Of a stretch of DNA of 64,000 nt, positions 26,001 through 41,000 are shown piece by piece (positions within the stretch are counted from its first letter, which is position 1; every line of letters starts with the position of its first letter). The notes beneath the pieces are model-generated. The model had not been told where the DNA came from. It saw only the letters and a list, made by a program, of their open reading frames with translations, and did no database searches. Source of the stretch: Larus michahellis (Eukaryota > Chordata > Aves > Charadriiformes > Laridae); assembly GCF_964199755.1 (NCBI RefSeq), contig NC_133897.1:12116992-12180991 (forward strand), given 5' to 3'. The translations under genes and the position numbers were made by a program.

Positions 26001-29000
26001 GCCTTTGCTCCTTTCCCACTATTAAGACATGCCTCAATGAAGTGTTGCTGAACTCCAGGCCTAGCAGAAATCACATATAATAAAGCCATACATTCAATAG
26101 TCAATGAAGTGACTACTGGAAATGAATCAACATTCATAAATCTGACCATCTTTTTCCTCCTTGCTTTCAGCATCTGTGCTTCCCTCCTTGTTCTTATTAT
26201 CACTAGCCGATTCTTCCAGTTCCCCTCTCCACCTATTTCCTTTAACCTCGCCTCATTTTTTAGCACATGACAATCCAGAAGGCGTAATTTCTCAGTTTCC
26301 AATTCTGTTAAACCTCTCCTACTCTGTGCTTTCCGCCTCACTTCCCTACAGAGTTATCATGGCAGCGCACTAAACATAGAAACGGCATTTTCTGGAGGCT
26401 TTCTGCAAGGGCCTTGTTAATGCTCAAAAACTTGGACTCCCTTTTAAAAAGTTTATGCTAAGCTCACAATCCATTTGGGAACATGCTGTTAAACCTCTAA
26501 CAACTCTGAAATAATAAAAGATATTTTGCCACAAAGAGATTTTAAAAAAAATAGAAGTAAAACATTAGATTCTGACGTTACCGACTCCTATGTGCACACT
26601 TAAAATTAAGTGCGTAATAGTCTTATTAACTCTACTGGGACTAGTGCTGTGAATAAATTATGGACATTAGGCAATAATTTTTAAAATGAGTTTTACTGTG
26701 CCTCAGCATAAAATAATTCAATTGTTCCCACTCTTCCCCAAGAGATTTCCCTTTTTCCACTGACAAACACAGACAGCAGACGTGACTGAAAACTTCTTGC
26801 TTTCCCTCTCGAGTGAGCAGCATCACTATGAAGGCTGGTCTGTCAGGCAAGGCGAAAAGGCAGAGCACAGGGCCCCTCAGACCCTTGAAAAACAACGCCT
26901 CGGAATTACCCAGGCGATGCTGGCAAAGAAACCCACAGCTCCTTACAGCCTTCTTAGGACAATGTTGGTAAACCTTCTCCAAATTCACAATAATCGTAAG
27001 GTTCTCCCAGACGGCAGTGGTCTAGAAAGGGCAAGTCCTGTTTCTCTGCGGTGCTCCTGCCATTCTTTGCTGGGAGTGAAAACGATCTTGTACAAAGCGA
27101 GCACAGAGCCTTCCCGCTGCTTTCTGCTGCCTGCAAGCCGTGCCGGGAAGGGCAGAGGAGAACATGGCAATAAAGCCAGCCTGGGCAAAGAGCCTGCAAA
27201 TCAAGTGGATGGGAGAAAAATGCTGCCCTTGGGCGTGAAAGCTCCTTTTGCACCTTCTGGTGGTTTGCAGCCAAAGCTGAGAGGGAAAACATAAAGGAGT
27301 GACCCAATGTAGGGCAGACACAGAGTTTCTCTCCCACCAAAATGTCTCACTGGAGGGGAGAGGCAGAAGATGTTTAAGAATCATTGCACCGTTACAAAGC
27401 TATAAACAATGTTGATATGCAACGAACCTGTAGTATTTACATAGTACAGTATAAGACAGTATAATTTTTAGCATTTTCTTCACTCATTCCTAAGAATTAG
27501 TCTTTTTTCTTAAAAAAATCTCTAATTAGAGCTGCAGAGTTGAGAAAGCTGCCTACGTTTCAAAGTTTGGCTACTGGGATTTAATAGGGAATGCAGCTAC
27601 AACACCAGTATGTGCTAAACTTCTTTTCCTTGTTACAATTTAATACATTGGACAGATTTCACCTCCTTTACATCAAACACTTACTACAGAAAAGTAGGAG
27701 TGAAATCTGACTTCAGAATGAAGGCTGGCAAGCTATGACTAACTGGCACTGTAATCACTGTGCAGCAACGGGGATATTGAAATACAGCGACAATGCCTTT
27801 CTGCCCAGCTATCTTACATGAAACTGCAAATTTTATTTATGCTCCTTTTTAGATCTGGTCCATTTGGTGATGAAAACTCTCCAAAATACATTCCACAGCT
27901 TGCTAGTATTTCGCACTAATCAGAGAGTTTGTCAGCAGAGCTATTAACTATTGCTTTGGGAATCCGCAGGGGCTGGAGCGTGTAGAGTGGTACTAACCAA
28001 CGGTACGATGCCAAAACTGGGCAAACCTTCAAAGCCGGCTGTGCTGCTGCTCTGAGAAAGGCTTTGGATTCCGTGATTCTAATAGAGATGGAAAGAAGCT
28101 ATTAGGTCATCCAAGTCTCGCTCCCTGCCAAAAAAAGCCTGTTCCCTGCAGTGCACTTTCGAGTGCTTTGTCTACTCCTGTTATAGTATTTCAAATGATA
28201 GGGCGGCTTCTACTTCCCTTCAGAGTTTATTTCTCAGCTGAATGTACTTCATAGTCAGGAACCTTTTTACTGCGATGCTTGGCAAGAACTGTTCTTAGCT
28301 TCCTCTTGTTATTTCTAACTAGCTCTCCACCTCCAATTTGAAAGAGATTTTCCCACTGTCCCTTCTCTTTTTAAATGTAACTCAGCTAAAGAGCTTGCCT
28401 TTTACCCTAACACTTGGCCAAAACCCACATCTTGAACTTTTTTCTTCCCTTTATAGCCATTCCCACAAGCTGAACCATGGTAACTGCTCTCCTCCTCCTC
28501 CTCCTCCTCGCCAGCGCGCCAGCATCTGCTGCTGTGTGCCAGGCTGGGGCACTGAAGCACTGCGGCTTCCATCATCTCAAGCTCTTATTTCCCTGTTTAC
28601 CCTACCCACCCTTAATTATTATTCTTCCTCCTATCTTGAGCGGTCTGTTCTCACACCATGCCATTTTGCAGTCATGCCAGCTTGGAAGTCCTGCTTTTTG
28701 GTTTCTCAAATATTTTCAGTGTGCTATTTTGCACACTAATTTATTTCAGTAGCTGTTTAGGATGCTGCCACTCCCGAGAACGTTCAGCAAAAAAACATAA
28801 AGGAAACTAGATAAGATGTGACGCAAGCATAAGCTAACATGTATTGAAAATACACTATATGTATAGAAAATACCAATGTATGCCTCCATAGCCTTTCTGT
28901 GGCATAAAGAAACAGCTGATGGTCTCTTTCATTTCATTCCAGCCCTACTTCTTAAGATTTCCTGTTGATTGTCATCTTACATTAGAAGTTGAACTTGTGG

Positions 29001-32000
29001 GACAGAAGTGGGTTTTTTCCTATCCTGCAAGAAATTGATGTTTTGAAAATTTTTGTGTATTAAATTGGAACAAAAAAGTGAAGTATGGAAGAAAGCTGTA
29101 AACAGAATATGAAAAAAACCCAACTGTTGCGGGTCAGAAAAAGAGGTTATTTATGTTAGTGTTTCAGGTTTTTTGCTTTGTTTTGAAATGTAGGTTAATT
29201 GCCTCTCCAGACTGAAAATGCTTTAACCACTATCATGAGCAAAAATTCAGAAGTTAAAGTAGGGTGTTTTGACCACTTTGAGAATTCTGAGAATTCTATC
29301 TTCTTCCTTAAGCTGAAAAATACCTGTAAAACCTGTCGCTTCTGATATCAACACAATGGTCTTTTCTGCTGAAAAAAGACAACCATCTTGTTCATTAGAA
29401 ATTTTAACCAAAGTCTAACTGTAAAGCCAGAGAGCACATACGCTTTCGTGTAGCTATATCCACAGCACAGTGGTTTCCCAGTCTGACTCAAATGGCCAGG
29501 AATTATTGCCGTGAACTACTGCCATCATCAACACCTTTCAGATCGCTATCGCTGCCTGACGTTGAGATGGTGCCTGGGTAAGACTGACGGTGGGAAAGGG
29601 CTGACGCAGCCCGGTCTCATTTCCTATAGTTAGGGGGAAGATGGGCACTGTAGGTAACAGGGGGATCCTGAACTGGGGTCAGGGCTCTTTCACGCTCAAG
29701 ACTTTCAGTGCATCTTCTCTTTACTCATTTATTCAACTATTTCTACATAAACTATTCCGGAATTTACAAGTCAATGAGCTCATTCTACCAAGAATGGAAA
29801 TAACGGATCAAAGCACATAAGCTCGGCCTTCCAAAATGACATACCCAGTTCAAATAGTCAGATCAGAACATTAGGAAAATAGCATAGCTGAACACTTAGG
29901 CTGAAGGGAAAATCTAGATAATGAAGAAGAGTTTCCCTGCATCATCCTTGTTTCCTCAGAGCAGTTTTCCTCCCATCACATGACAAATTCAGATTATGGA
30001 TAAATACGACTGAGACTGAAAAAGGAAGTTTTGGATTGAGGCAAACTTTAGCCAAGAAAATTAACAACCATTAAATCTTCTATATGTCTAGGACAAATTT
30101 TAATCCTGTTAATTCCATAAATAACAAGTTCAGTTTAAGAATTAGCACTAAATCCCTTCCTTCAATGTAAAGACTTTTCTTCACCATAAATTACACTTCA
30201 TGTCCCAGATTCCCAGAGGTCAAAAGCAAACAGCTTCCAATCCTTCAGATGGCTGAACAAAGAAGCAGAAAAGGTTACACAAGGATTTAAGAAAGTTCAG
30301 AAAGCTGCTAAGATATCGAAATGAGGCAGGAACTCCGGTTCAGGAAGGGAATATTCACAGCTTCAGAGATTAAAAAAAGTAATGGCAATTTTATCATATA
30401 AGACCATGGGAGTATGTAAGAAAACTAAGCCATGGTTATGTCTGTTTCAACCTTGGAGTACTTTAAAATGTTCAGCTTTCGTTATACATGAACTCCATCA
30501 TGTTTGTTTAAATTAACTTTGCACATTTTGTAAAGCACGATGCACAGCTATTTGAAGTGCATGCAGTGGACCGGGACTCTGGAGAATCTGGTCTCCCTCC
30601 TGGCCCTGCCTCACAGCTCCTGCGCCCCATCAGGCACAGCATCACCCTTCCCTGTGCTTCAGGTTCGTATTTGCAGCAACAGGCACAACGCTGCTCTCAG
30701 CTGCTATCTTTTTATTTAGGTTACAAACCTCCCAGGACACGGTGTTTATCACTAATTGTTTGTAACAGCACTTTTCATAATCACAATTGTGACAGGATGA
30801 TTCTGTTTAATGTAAGACGCTTTTTCTATTTCGTAACGCTTTTGTAACCAGTTACAACTGCGAAAAGAGACTCCACACATATGGAAAACTTTTATCCTCA
30901 TCTAATTGAATTAGCTTATTTGTTGTTAACAAATTATGGGAATAATTTTAGCTTCCCCAATGTAATATTCATATTCTACATTTACACAATGTAATAAAAA
31001 GAGGAATTTCTGAAATCCAAGTTATTCTCTTTCCCCTGCCCCCTTATCTTGCTACAACCTTCAAAATTCACACACCAGCTGACTCACCCTGCGTTTTTAG
31101 GGAAAAACTTGAAGAAAGTTCCCTCTCCTTAACAACCACCAGGGACATTGCCTGTGCATGGAAAACTTCAACACGCAGAGCTATTTTTTCAGTTGAATTA
31201 AAACTGCAGATTAATACTCAGAAGAAAAGGTCAGTGGTGCCACGAGCAGCAGTGCCTTGTACACCTGAAGGCACTGAAAAGGGACTGTCCTTTTCATGGG
31301 AGACTTACTGGGAACCCTGGCTGAGCTCCACAAGACTTTTCACATAGGTAGGCTCATCTTCTGCAAACAGACACTTCTGATATATGCAATATTAAGAAGG
31401 ATATGTGAAGCCTGAAGCAACATATTAAGAGCTATTGAAGAGAGCCGTTTAATGGGATATTACATCTCTAACCAAGCTAGTGATGGATCCTTATATAAAT
31501 ATAGGGTGCTTTTACTGTTTTTTAGAGCTCTCCTTCCCAATCTTAGCCATTCAGTATTCCTACAGCCAGACTCCACTGACAACGAGAGCCAAACGAGTGC
31601 CTGAGGCCAGCAAAGCTGGGGTGGGTCCCAAAGGTAACAGAGCCCATTTCCCACGGGTATCCGCCAGCACAGCACCCTCCGCTAAATTATTTGTTGCAAA
31701 AAAGCGTCAGCGTGTGGAACAGAAAAGACCCTGTCTTCCTACAAAGGCTGGCAAGAGAAGAGGGGAAAAGAGGGATGGAAAGCACTTAGGAAACTCCATC
31801 TCTTACAGCACCCCACAGTCCGTGGGTAGGTCTGCAGAAGCTACAAAGGCTTGCTCCAAATTTTGTATGTATTCATTATGTATTTTTCCTTCTAAACCAG
31901 ATATGTCTATCGTGAAATGCACTCTAAGGTAGCGGTATGGGAAACGGCACTTTTTCCTCCACTACTGAAACAGCAAATGTGCTCTATGTTGATCACTCTT

Positions 32001-35000
32001 GGCATTTTAAAGAATCAGTTTAGTGCTCCATTAGTAGTATATACCAAAATGAGGGAAACAAAGTAAATTATGGTTCAGAACACACTATATGTAAAAATCA
32101 AATACGCAATACATTTTATCCGTACAGAAAATGGAAGATTGAAAATTCTTGTTTTTAGGACATTCCTGTAACTGTATGGTTAGACTCATGGCAAGCTCTG
32201 GGAGAGAGAAGGGAAGAAGTATGGCTTGTAGGCAAATAAAGGAAGAATTTTAATAAATCCTCCTCAGAAAAGTGAGCGGCCAGCTTGCTTTATCAATTCC
32301 CAGCGTCTGTAATGAGCATGATTGAAAGAGAAGGACCTGCAACACCAAAGAAACTCAATATACTTTGAAACGGGACATCCTGTTTTTTTAACAGCATCAG
32401 ACATTCTTCAGGAATAAAAATGTTGGTGTATTTTAACTAGCTTTAATAATTTCCCAATTTTAATACTATTGGGAAATTCAAAACTGGTTTGTAAAAACAA
32501 ACAAAAATGGAACCACTTTCCATCTAGTGCTTTTACTCATGTTTGAAGAATCACATGCAAATGGCACTTGCAAACAATTACACAAACATACAGCTGCAGT
32601 ACACCTACTTTCCTGGAAAGCTACAGCTTTTTGTTTTCCCTTTGTCTTCCTCTTACTTGGTACACATGACAGTCTTCTCTTTCCCCTAAGCACTCCAGGG
32701 AAGTGTAACTGAAATTTCTTGATTTGTAGTTAAAGTATACTAAACCACAACCTCTTTCAAAGACCACATTTAGAGCCAACTCTTATTCTCCCGTTCCAGT
32801 AAAATCATAATATTCTGATCCCTTGAAGATGACTTTATCAAGGAAGAAATAGACTTGTTTCAAGGGAGGACATACTTCAAGAGCTAGTAATCTTGCCCTA
32901 GAAAGCACAGAAATTGCCTTGTAGGGCTCCCATCCCCCTAGTTTAGTCTCACAGCTCAGAGTGATTGGGACTTCTCATCTGGAAGTTATTGGATGTTTGT
33001 CCCTTTCTTCTGCCCTGCAACTGAAGTTGCTTTATTCCTGGAGACATGAAGCATCTTTCAAAGCTCTTAAAATAGGTACATTTACAAATTTTGCTGTAAC
33101 TCTGGATCCTCATAAGTAAACAGTGCAATCCTTTAGATGATATTTGCTCCTCTTCAGTTTCCTAGGTCGTCAGCTTTATTCCTAATCACTGACTATCCAG
33201 CACACAGAGGCTGAACAAGTCTCGTGGTTCATGCCCTGACGCCGGCAGGAAGAGCAAGAGAGAACCTTGCCTCCACCCTAGACAGATTGGGACTTCTCTA
33301 AGTCAGAACCAGAAGTGTTGATATGATGCTTATCAGCCCAAATTAACTTTTCTTTCTAGGAGATTTGTTTCCCATAGATCGGAAACAGTGCCAACGGGAT
33401 TTCTGAGACCGCAGTGTTTGCATGGCAGAAACAAAACGCAATGCCGCTAAAAGGCCATTCTGAGTATCTTCTCCTGGCAAAAACATGAAGAATGAGGGTT
33501 TGCCCAGTACCATGACAGACAGCTTAAACTCACTAATGAGCTTCTGCAAGTTAATAGACAAAATGCCTAAAAGCCAGACGTTTCTACAAAGACTCCTCAA
33601 AATCAAACTACATCATTACTTATCATACTTAAAGCTTTGAGGGACTTAGGTTTTATTTCAAAGACCTCACCCCCTCCTCCTCCTGAGTTACCTCTTCTAC
33701 TGAATTCAGAGAGGTGAAATCTTTTCATTTTTCCATGAAAAAACTGTTTTTGTGATAACAGAAAAAAACCAAAACAGCCAAAGCAACAGATAATCTAAAT
33801 AAAAAAAGCATGGGTGATGTGTGAAACTTGGAATTGGAGCCACCCATCCGAGAAGAGCCTCGAAGCTCAGGATCACCAGAGTGGTGCTGCTAGAGGTAGT
33901 ACTTGACAATTCAATTCATAAATAAGCTTATTGCGTATAAAGCACTGGTGGCTTTCTGAGGCCAATGGCTTGTGAGGTCTGTGTTTTGAACAGTTCACCA
34001 GGTATACAGCACTTCAAACCTCAAAATACGCTACACACTTTACCTCCTGAATCTCACTGCAAGGGAAAAGGTGGCTGAGCATCCAAGGGGGCAATAATAG
34101 ATTTTAACTACCCTTTTGGACCCCATCCGGAGTGAATACTTGAGGACTGGGATTTTCTGTAACCTGCATCTGGGCTCTGTATGCTGGTACCCATTACAAG
34201 AGCTGGAAAAAGCACTCACTGTTCCCCCGCGCATCAGGGAGCGCTCTTCAAAACTTCTCTTTTGCTACCATTGGCAAATGGCTTTCAACTATGATTAAAC
34301 AATTAAGAGTTTCACAAAAGGTAACTATTTTACTGTCACTTCCCATTAGCATGTCTCCTTCTGATGTATCTCCCCCCCAGTCTCCTTTCCCTACTGCGTG
34401 ACTATAAAACGGTTATCCTCCATGCCGTGACTGCGCTACAGAGCACTGCTGTGGCTATAGCTTAGATAATAATTTAGCTAAGTAGTTCTTTTGTCTGGTA
34501 ACCCAATAATAAGAGTATTTTGCAAAGTAGATGGAGTAGAAGTGTTTCAGAATTAGAAAAAAGCTCCTGTGGCTTTGTTGCTTGGTATTACCCAAAACAA
34601 TGTATACACAACATGGAAGTTTCAGTAAAATATGGAGGAGAAGGATAAACAATTGACAGCCAGAATAAAAGGCTATTTTTGTTTTCCTGCATGAAGTCTG
34701 AAATGCTGGAATACATTAAAATAAAGCCAAAGCCTTAACTGATTCCTTTTGACAGAGCCTGCATATAAGACTGGGCTCAGCATATAAGCAATCTATAAAA
34801 ATAAATCCTTAGTAACTGTTTTCACTTATTTTTGAAACGCTACAAGTGTTTCCTTCTCTTCTTGGGGAATGAGATTCAGAATTTCCATCCTCTGAAATCA
34901 CCTTTGTCAAGGAGACAATGTCTGAGCAAGTCTGACGGAAGTTCAGAGCTCTCTGAATACTCCCAAAGTCCAAAACGAAAAAGAAAGACTTAGCACAACA

Positions 35001-38000
35001 TACAAATGACTTCCTAAGAAATCACGTCTGCTAATGACATACGTATATACAAGGTCACTTCTTTTGAAGAGATACACTAATTTGCATCACTCCAAGAAGA
35101 TGTCAGTGACCACGTAAGAAGAGAAGACCCCGATCTGTAATCTCCACAAACTGCTTGTTTAATAAACACAGAGGGTAATCACATTAAAATAATTGTTCTA
35201 ATGATGGAGTGTGAGTATTTCAGTGAGAGACTATGGATACCGTAAGCCACATATTGAATGACATCCAGACTAAAAAATTCACTTGAACCCAAATACATCT
35301 TGGTGCTTCTAGTTTATGTGGCAATATCCTACATCTGGATTTGGCTCCCGCTTTGGTGCCAGCTGCCTCACCATGTCTGCGGCCAAGAAACTACCCAAGT
35401 AGCTCACCATTCCATGTACCTCAAAAGGAAAGCCAGTAAACCACAACAGGGTTTAATAAGTTAAAGTCTCCATTTTTCTGACCCTACTGAAAAAAATACA
35501 GACTTAACTAGATGAAATTGAATAATTTAAATGATCATTTAATGCACCTATTATTTCACCAAAGGGAATACTGGAATTTAAAGGCAGGATCAGAAGGATA
35601 TGAGGGGTAAGGATGCACGCATATATGAAACCAGAGATGGTATCAAACAAAATTGAGAACAGTGTTTACTAACACTGGTTTAAAGTCTTAATTCTTGCCC
35701 AGTTTGGTACAAAATGTGGGTATAGTTCAATAATCGGCTTAAATACAATTTTTAGTCAAAATAAGGGGAAACAGTTTATTTCAAATGCATGCAATATGGC
35801 ACCAAAATCTTCATCAATACACATGTGACTTGATTAGTGGCTCTCTCCCCCTAGAAGTCTAAGCCTCTACTCCATCAGAGCTCATAAGTTGTCACTACCT
35901 GCTGCTGAACAAGGAGACTGGTGACATTTTTACCTGCTTTTGGGGGTAGACACAGATTGCAATGAACTTGTTTCCTTTTAGTTTTTTGTCCTTTTAAAAT
36001 AAACTCTGATATCAAAGTAGATCTTTCCTTGCCCCACTTAAGGCAGGGCAGTGATTTTCATAATCTTTTTTTCTTTATGGATAAGGTTTTGCTATAGAAG
36101 AGATTCTTAGGATGCAAGGGGATGTTTATCTTCACAGGATTTGCAGGAAGTTTCAACTTTAGAAGAAGATCAATGATCTTCCTCAGCCATCACCAGCTGG
36201 ATCCTTAAGCTAATTATAATTTCTGATAGAGAAATGCAGAAAAAAAAATTCCTAAAAAAATTTGAGCAAAAAATTCAAAGCAGTCAAAATGTTTCAACAT
36301 TTTTCATGATATTTTATTTCTTATTCATACCAGCTTAGTTTCAAACTTAAGTTTATTTCAAAATTTAAACTAGCAGGTTAAATCAGTAACATTTTGAAAA
36401 CAGTTTTGAATGATTCTAAAAAAAATATGTTTTAGAATATCTGCAAATACATTGAAACATTTGAAAATCCAGCCTGACCTCCTCAAGAACACTTAAAAAA
36501 TATTTTTGCCCTGTCTATGTGAAAGGAAGATTTTTTTTTTGGACTACACATGAGGTCTATTCTCAGTTTGGCAAAGTGGCTCCTCATTTTGCCAACAGAT
36601 AATCTTTCTAACAAGAACTAACCTCCTGTTAAGGCTGAGGAGGCTGTGAAATTTTTATGCTAATATCAGAGACGTATTTTTTGTTGGACATTTTTGATTT
36701 TATAAACATGTGTACATATTGTTTTAGAACATGCTGGATAAAAAAAGGGATGCTTAGGCTTTAAATCTACACTTTTACTGCTACAAAAGCATGTAAGTGT
36801 TATAAAAGCCAGTATGTTCTGAGTATATGGTGTTTTGGCATGATGAGAAAAGGGTCTCTCTTTTTTATCTTCCAAGCAGTTCTCAGCTTTTAGCATATTT
36901 AGGTATCTTGTGCTTCACCACCTGGAAAGCTTGCTGAGGAGGACATGACTGGTCTAATATGATGATGGAGTGTTCTGAAAACCAGCAGTTCAGACAGTGG
37001 GACAAGAATACGAATACATTTATTCTATTTCTTTTTATTTGTGGGGGGGGATAAAGTTGTTTTCCCAGAGGCAGAGAAATGCAGCCAACAACCCGACGGG
37101 GTGCTCACGCCTGGAGTTTTGCTGCATCTGCCCTCCCTGCAGACGCACGCGGACACGTGTCCGTGACCTGAGCTGCTCAGTGAGTCAGCAACTGGGACCA
37201 GCCGTGCCGTGCCAGCACGGCCTGCTGCGAGGCCAGCTCACGCGCGGCGAAGCATTAATCCACCTATTTTACCCTTTGGATCCGAGTTAACCTCTCTAAA
37301 CTGCATTGCGCTGCAGTGCAGGGGCACATCAGCCACTCGGTGCTAACTCGGGAATCTGCTGCTTCTTCACTAAACAGCCCAGGTGGGACTTGCCTCTCTT
37401 TGCTTGCTCTTTCTTGGCTACCCTGAGGACGCTCTGATTTTTAGAAAATCCATGAGATGCCGAGTACAACAATACTGATGCATTGTCACCAAGAGCAAGC
37501 CAGTGCTGTATATTCTTGCTATTAGGATGTTACTCAGTTTCCAAAAAGAGGTGCCTATTGCCATTTGAGACAGCACAGGGTGGCTGGGACATCCCGTTAG
37601 CGCTGACAAATACAACACAAGCTCTATGGGAGACCCTGATGCAGTGGCTGTAGCATCAAAACTGCACTAGATGTTCACAGCTGGGCAATCAAGACCTTTT
37701 ACCAGCATCATAAGTGACGCCAGCCGCTGACCAAGTGAGCTCCCTGAACCTCCGTGTGAGCCCAGTCCCAGTCATTTCCCTGTTTCCCATAGCTGGCAAC
37801 TATGGCCAGAACTCCAGAGTCCCAGCAGCGAAGCCAGTGGGCTGGTGGCTCAAAACCACACAGAGGCACAAACAAAAAGGTGCTTGAGACCCTCCAATCT
37901 GACCTAAGAAGCAAACTATCCAAAACCAGTGAGAGCTGGGCGAAGACAACTGGTTTGGTCAACTGACCACCCCATGATCTCTACCCAAATACATAGCACA

Positions 38001-41000
38001 GGTATTTTGATCTGAACTCCTAACAAACGACAACATTTTCATAAGCTGTGAAGTCTGCAAATACATAATTACCGGATGAGTTTGAAATAGCTGTATTCAA
38101 AATGATTATTAATTTTTACAGATGTGAACAAAGTTTGAATAATCTCAAAGGATGAACTACAGCTGCTTTTTGCAGCAACTAGAAAGTGTTGAAAGCAAAA
38201 AAAATAAAAAAATGTTCACTCTTTTTCAAATGCTCGAAAAGATCTTCTAAAATATAAAATAGGAAAAAGAAATTCTCACATTAAGTGTACAGTGTAATTT
38301 TTTCATATTGTTGGGGGAGTGGCTGACCTGCAAAGATCTGGTGGGTTGTTACTACACGGTCTCACAGCTATGCACAGCAATCTTTCACTTACTGTTAAGC
38401 AATAGTGACACTCAGTTCCACTAAAACGGTTAGAAACAGCAAGTGTGAAGAGACTATGTCAAATAAAGTTGTTTTCTCTCCTAATTTATGACCCATGAAT
38501 CTAATTCTAAATTCCACGGGATTGAGTAAATGAGGCACAGCTTTAATCCATCAAATTAAAATCTACATTACCACAACCTGAGAAGCCAACTATAAAGATC
38601 ATCTTTCATGTTCTGTACAACTAGTCACTAAATATAAATTAATACGCTGCAAAGTCTGATCCTGATGATGATGCCTACTTCTCAATGACATGCTAAGGCA
38701 GGGAAATAGTATAACCATGGTTTATGCAGCTTTTATGAACAGTAAATCTTATTTCCTCTATATAAATATATACAAATTTATTTTCACCGTTTATCATTTT
38801 TATTAACTAACTGTGAATGTTATGTTCTCCTTCTATATATATTTGTTTATATATACTTCCCTTCCAAGGAATATTCTATAAATTTCTTTCTCCTCTCAGA
38901 AAAAATAATTCCAAATAAGGAGTTAATCTACATTTGCTTTTTTCTTTCCCCTCTGTGTCTACAACTTTACTTTTAATAATTCATTAGCTCTTTCTCCTGC
39001 ACTTGAATGATGCTTACACATATCTGCCTACATTGTGTTCAACCTAACTTCAACCATTTCAGAGCTCTGAGGTTAGACCAAACACTATGGGTAAATAAGC
39101 CTCAGCTTACTGTGTCTATTACAAAATGAACATTTGATTTCCCAAGTTAGGCATGTAAGCTTCCTTCCTCATCAATACCGAAAGGTACCTTAAAGGTCAA
39201 TTCATCCCATGCTGCTGCATGTCTGAGAGAGCTGCGATACACTGGTGGTGTGCGCGCCTTCCCAGCAAGTGCAGAAGAAGCCCAGGAGACCACTTCAGGC
39301 TGGATGAGATCTGTCCTGGCCACAGTGTTTGCTCTGCTCTTAGGTAAAGAAATGCTCCACTTCTCATTTCTTTTTTTACAACATACACCATTCACATTCT
39401 CAAGTAACTCTCCTTTCAGAAGTGCAATGCAGAGATGGTAGGCTCATATAACAATAACTGCGTTTTACAAAAAAGGCCTTTTTTATTTTCTGGGTTGAGT
39501 ATGAGCATGGGCTGTGTCTACACAGTAGCGCAGTTGCTGGGCCAGGAGGGCCACGTTTTCAATGGCTGGGTTATGCAGACAGCGGTATTGCTGTCTTTGA
39601 TGGATCAAACATAAGCATTATTGTTGGTAACATTGTGTACAAAGGGAATAAAGAAATGGTGAAGAGTCAAGTATCTTGCAGTTCCTTTCTTCAACCTGCT
39701 AAACTCCGTGTGCTACAAGAAAATATCTCTACGTGTATCTGACTTAACTACCCAGATGATAATTAGGGCCTGCAGTGCCCTGCGGTCTGCACCCTGCAAG
39801 CTGAGCCAGTCACTCTGATACAGCCAAAGTTGGTATTCACCTAAGGGGAACTAATTCTCTGTTAACCTTTTAAGAAGGATGAAAGAAAAAGAACAAAAAA
39901 AAAAAGGAAAAAAAAGCCCTATTTGGATAATGGGTTTTTTACAGGAAGCAGGACTGGTGAACACTGTCAATTAAATGTTCACCTTTTCCAGAGTTAACAG
40001 AAAACTTTTTGTTTTGTTAAAATTCTGTGAATAGACTACCTCCTAGCCTTTTGACCAGAGTATTGGAAACCTGAAATATATGTGCATGGGTATTTCCTAA
40101 AAATTACACCTAAAATCAGAAGTTTCCCTCCAACCATAAGAGTTCAGACATCTTCTTAATACCACTAGTGGCAAATTTTAGTTCTTGCTCCTTGTATACG
40201 TATCTAACATTAAGGATGGAACTAGACAATACCCGCAGTTACAGAATGTGGTTGCTCACAATGGCTGAAGCCAACAATCCATTCCGTCGTAGTCTTGCAG
40301 CATTAAGAATTGCAGCAAAATCCCCCCATGGTCTCCCCACTGGCTAACCTCTGCCAACCCAGGAGAAACACCTCTGTGAAGCTAAGGGGTCCAGGGGGAC
40401 TCTGTTTCTTAGCGACTGGCTACACTGCACTACCTAAATGCAAGTGTCATGAAACCCTGAAGGCAATAAAAGCAGGGAATCTCGTTAGTCAATGCAGTGG
40501 TGATGTCAGATGCTTCAGTTTTATCAATGGTAAAATTAATTAACCCACTAATAAAAATGTCTTTTTCTGCTCTCTGGTAGGAGTTAGCGCAAATTATTTA
40601 TGAGGATTACAAAGGTTTTCAGGGACTGTGAGGTGTGCTGAAGGAGCTTTCTTGCTAGAAACTCTGTTAATTGTGTATATGAGAGACAAAGAAAAAGGTG
40701 GTTCCGACCTGTCGTGCCTCAGTGCCCTCATATCAACATATACTGTGGTGGGATCTGGTCCAGATGTTCCCTGCAAACAACAACATCAGCTAATTAGAAC
40801 CTGAAGGCTGGGAGGAGAAGAGTTTTACCCCCCAAATAACCGAACGTTCATTTCACTGCTAATTATGCTAATCAAATGACAAGTTATATTTAAGCTATTC
40901 ACCAAGCTCAGCTTTACAGAATCAGAAAGAGCACTGGAAAACATACCTACCGTCAGGTACTTGTTACCTTGGGGTTTGGGAAAACATCAAGCGGCCATAC

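Larger units (their letters stand above)
23405..40708 (-). other. DIP2C long intron (17.3 kb)
   Basis: This is the largest intron in the window, between exons f and g. It contains a CR1-like fragment (28060-28330), an ancient-repeat-like fragment (26585-26655), simple tracts, and GC-richer patches at about 24600-25100, 26780-27300, 31600-31800 and 37080-37280. TA-rich DNA lies at about 38755-38860. The longest frame here (170 codons at 26782-27294, plus strand) has no motif and no splice context, so I do not call it a gene. Confidence 0.88.

Noticed and set aside
28477..28752. Plus-strand frame starting MVTALLLLLLLASAPASAAV, resembling a signal peptide
   Set aside because: The leucine run is produced by a CTC microsatellite, and nothing after it looks like a secreted protein.
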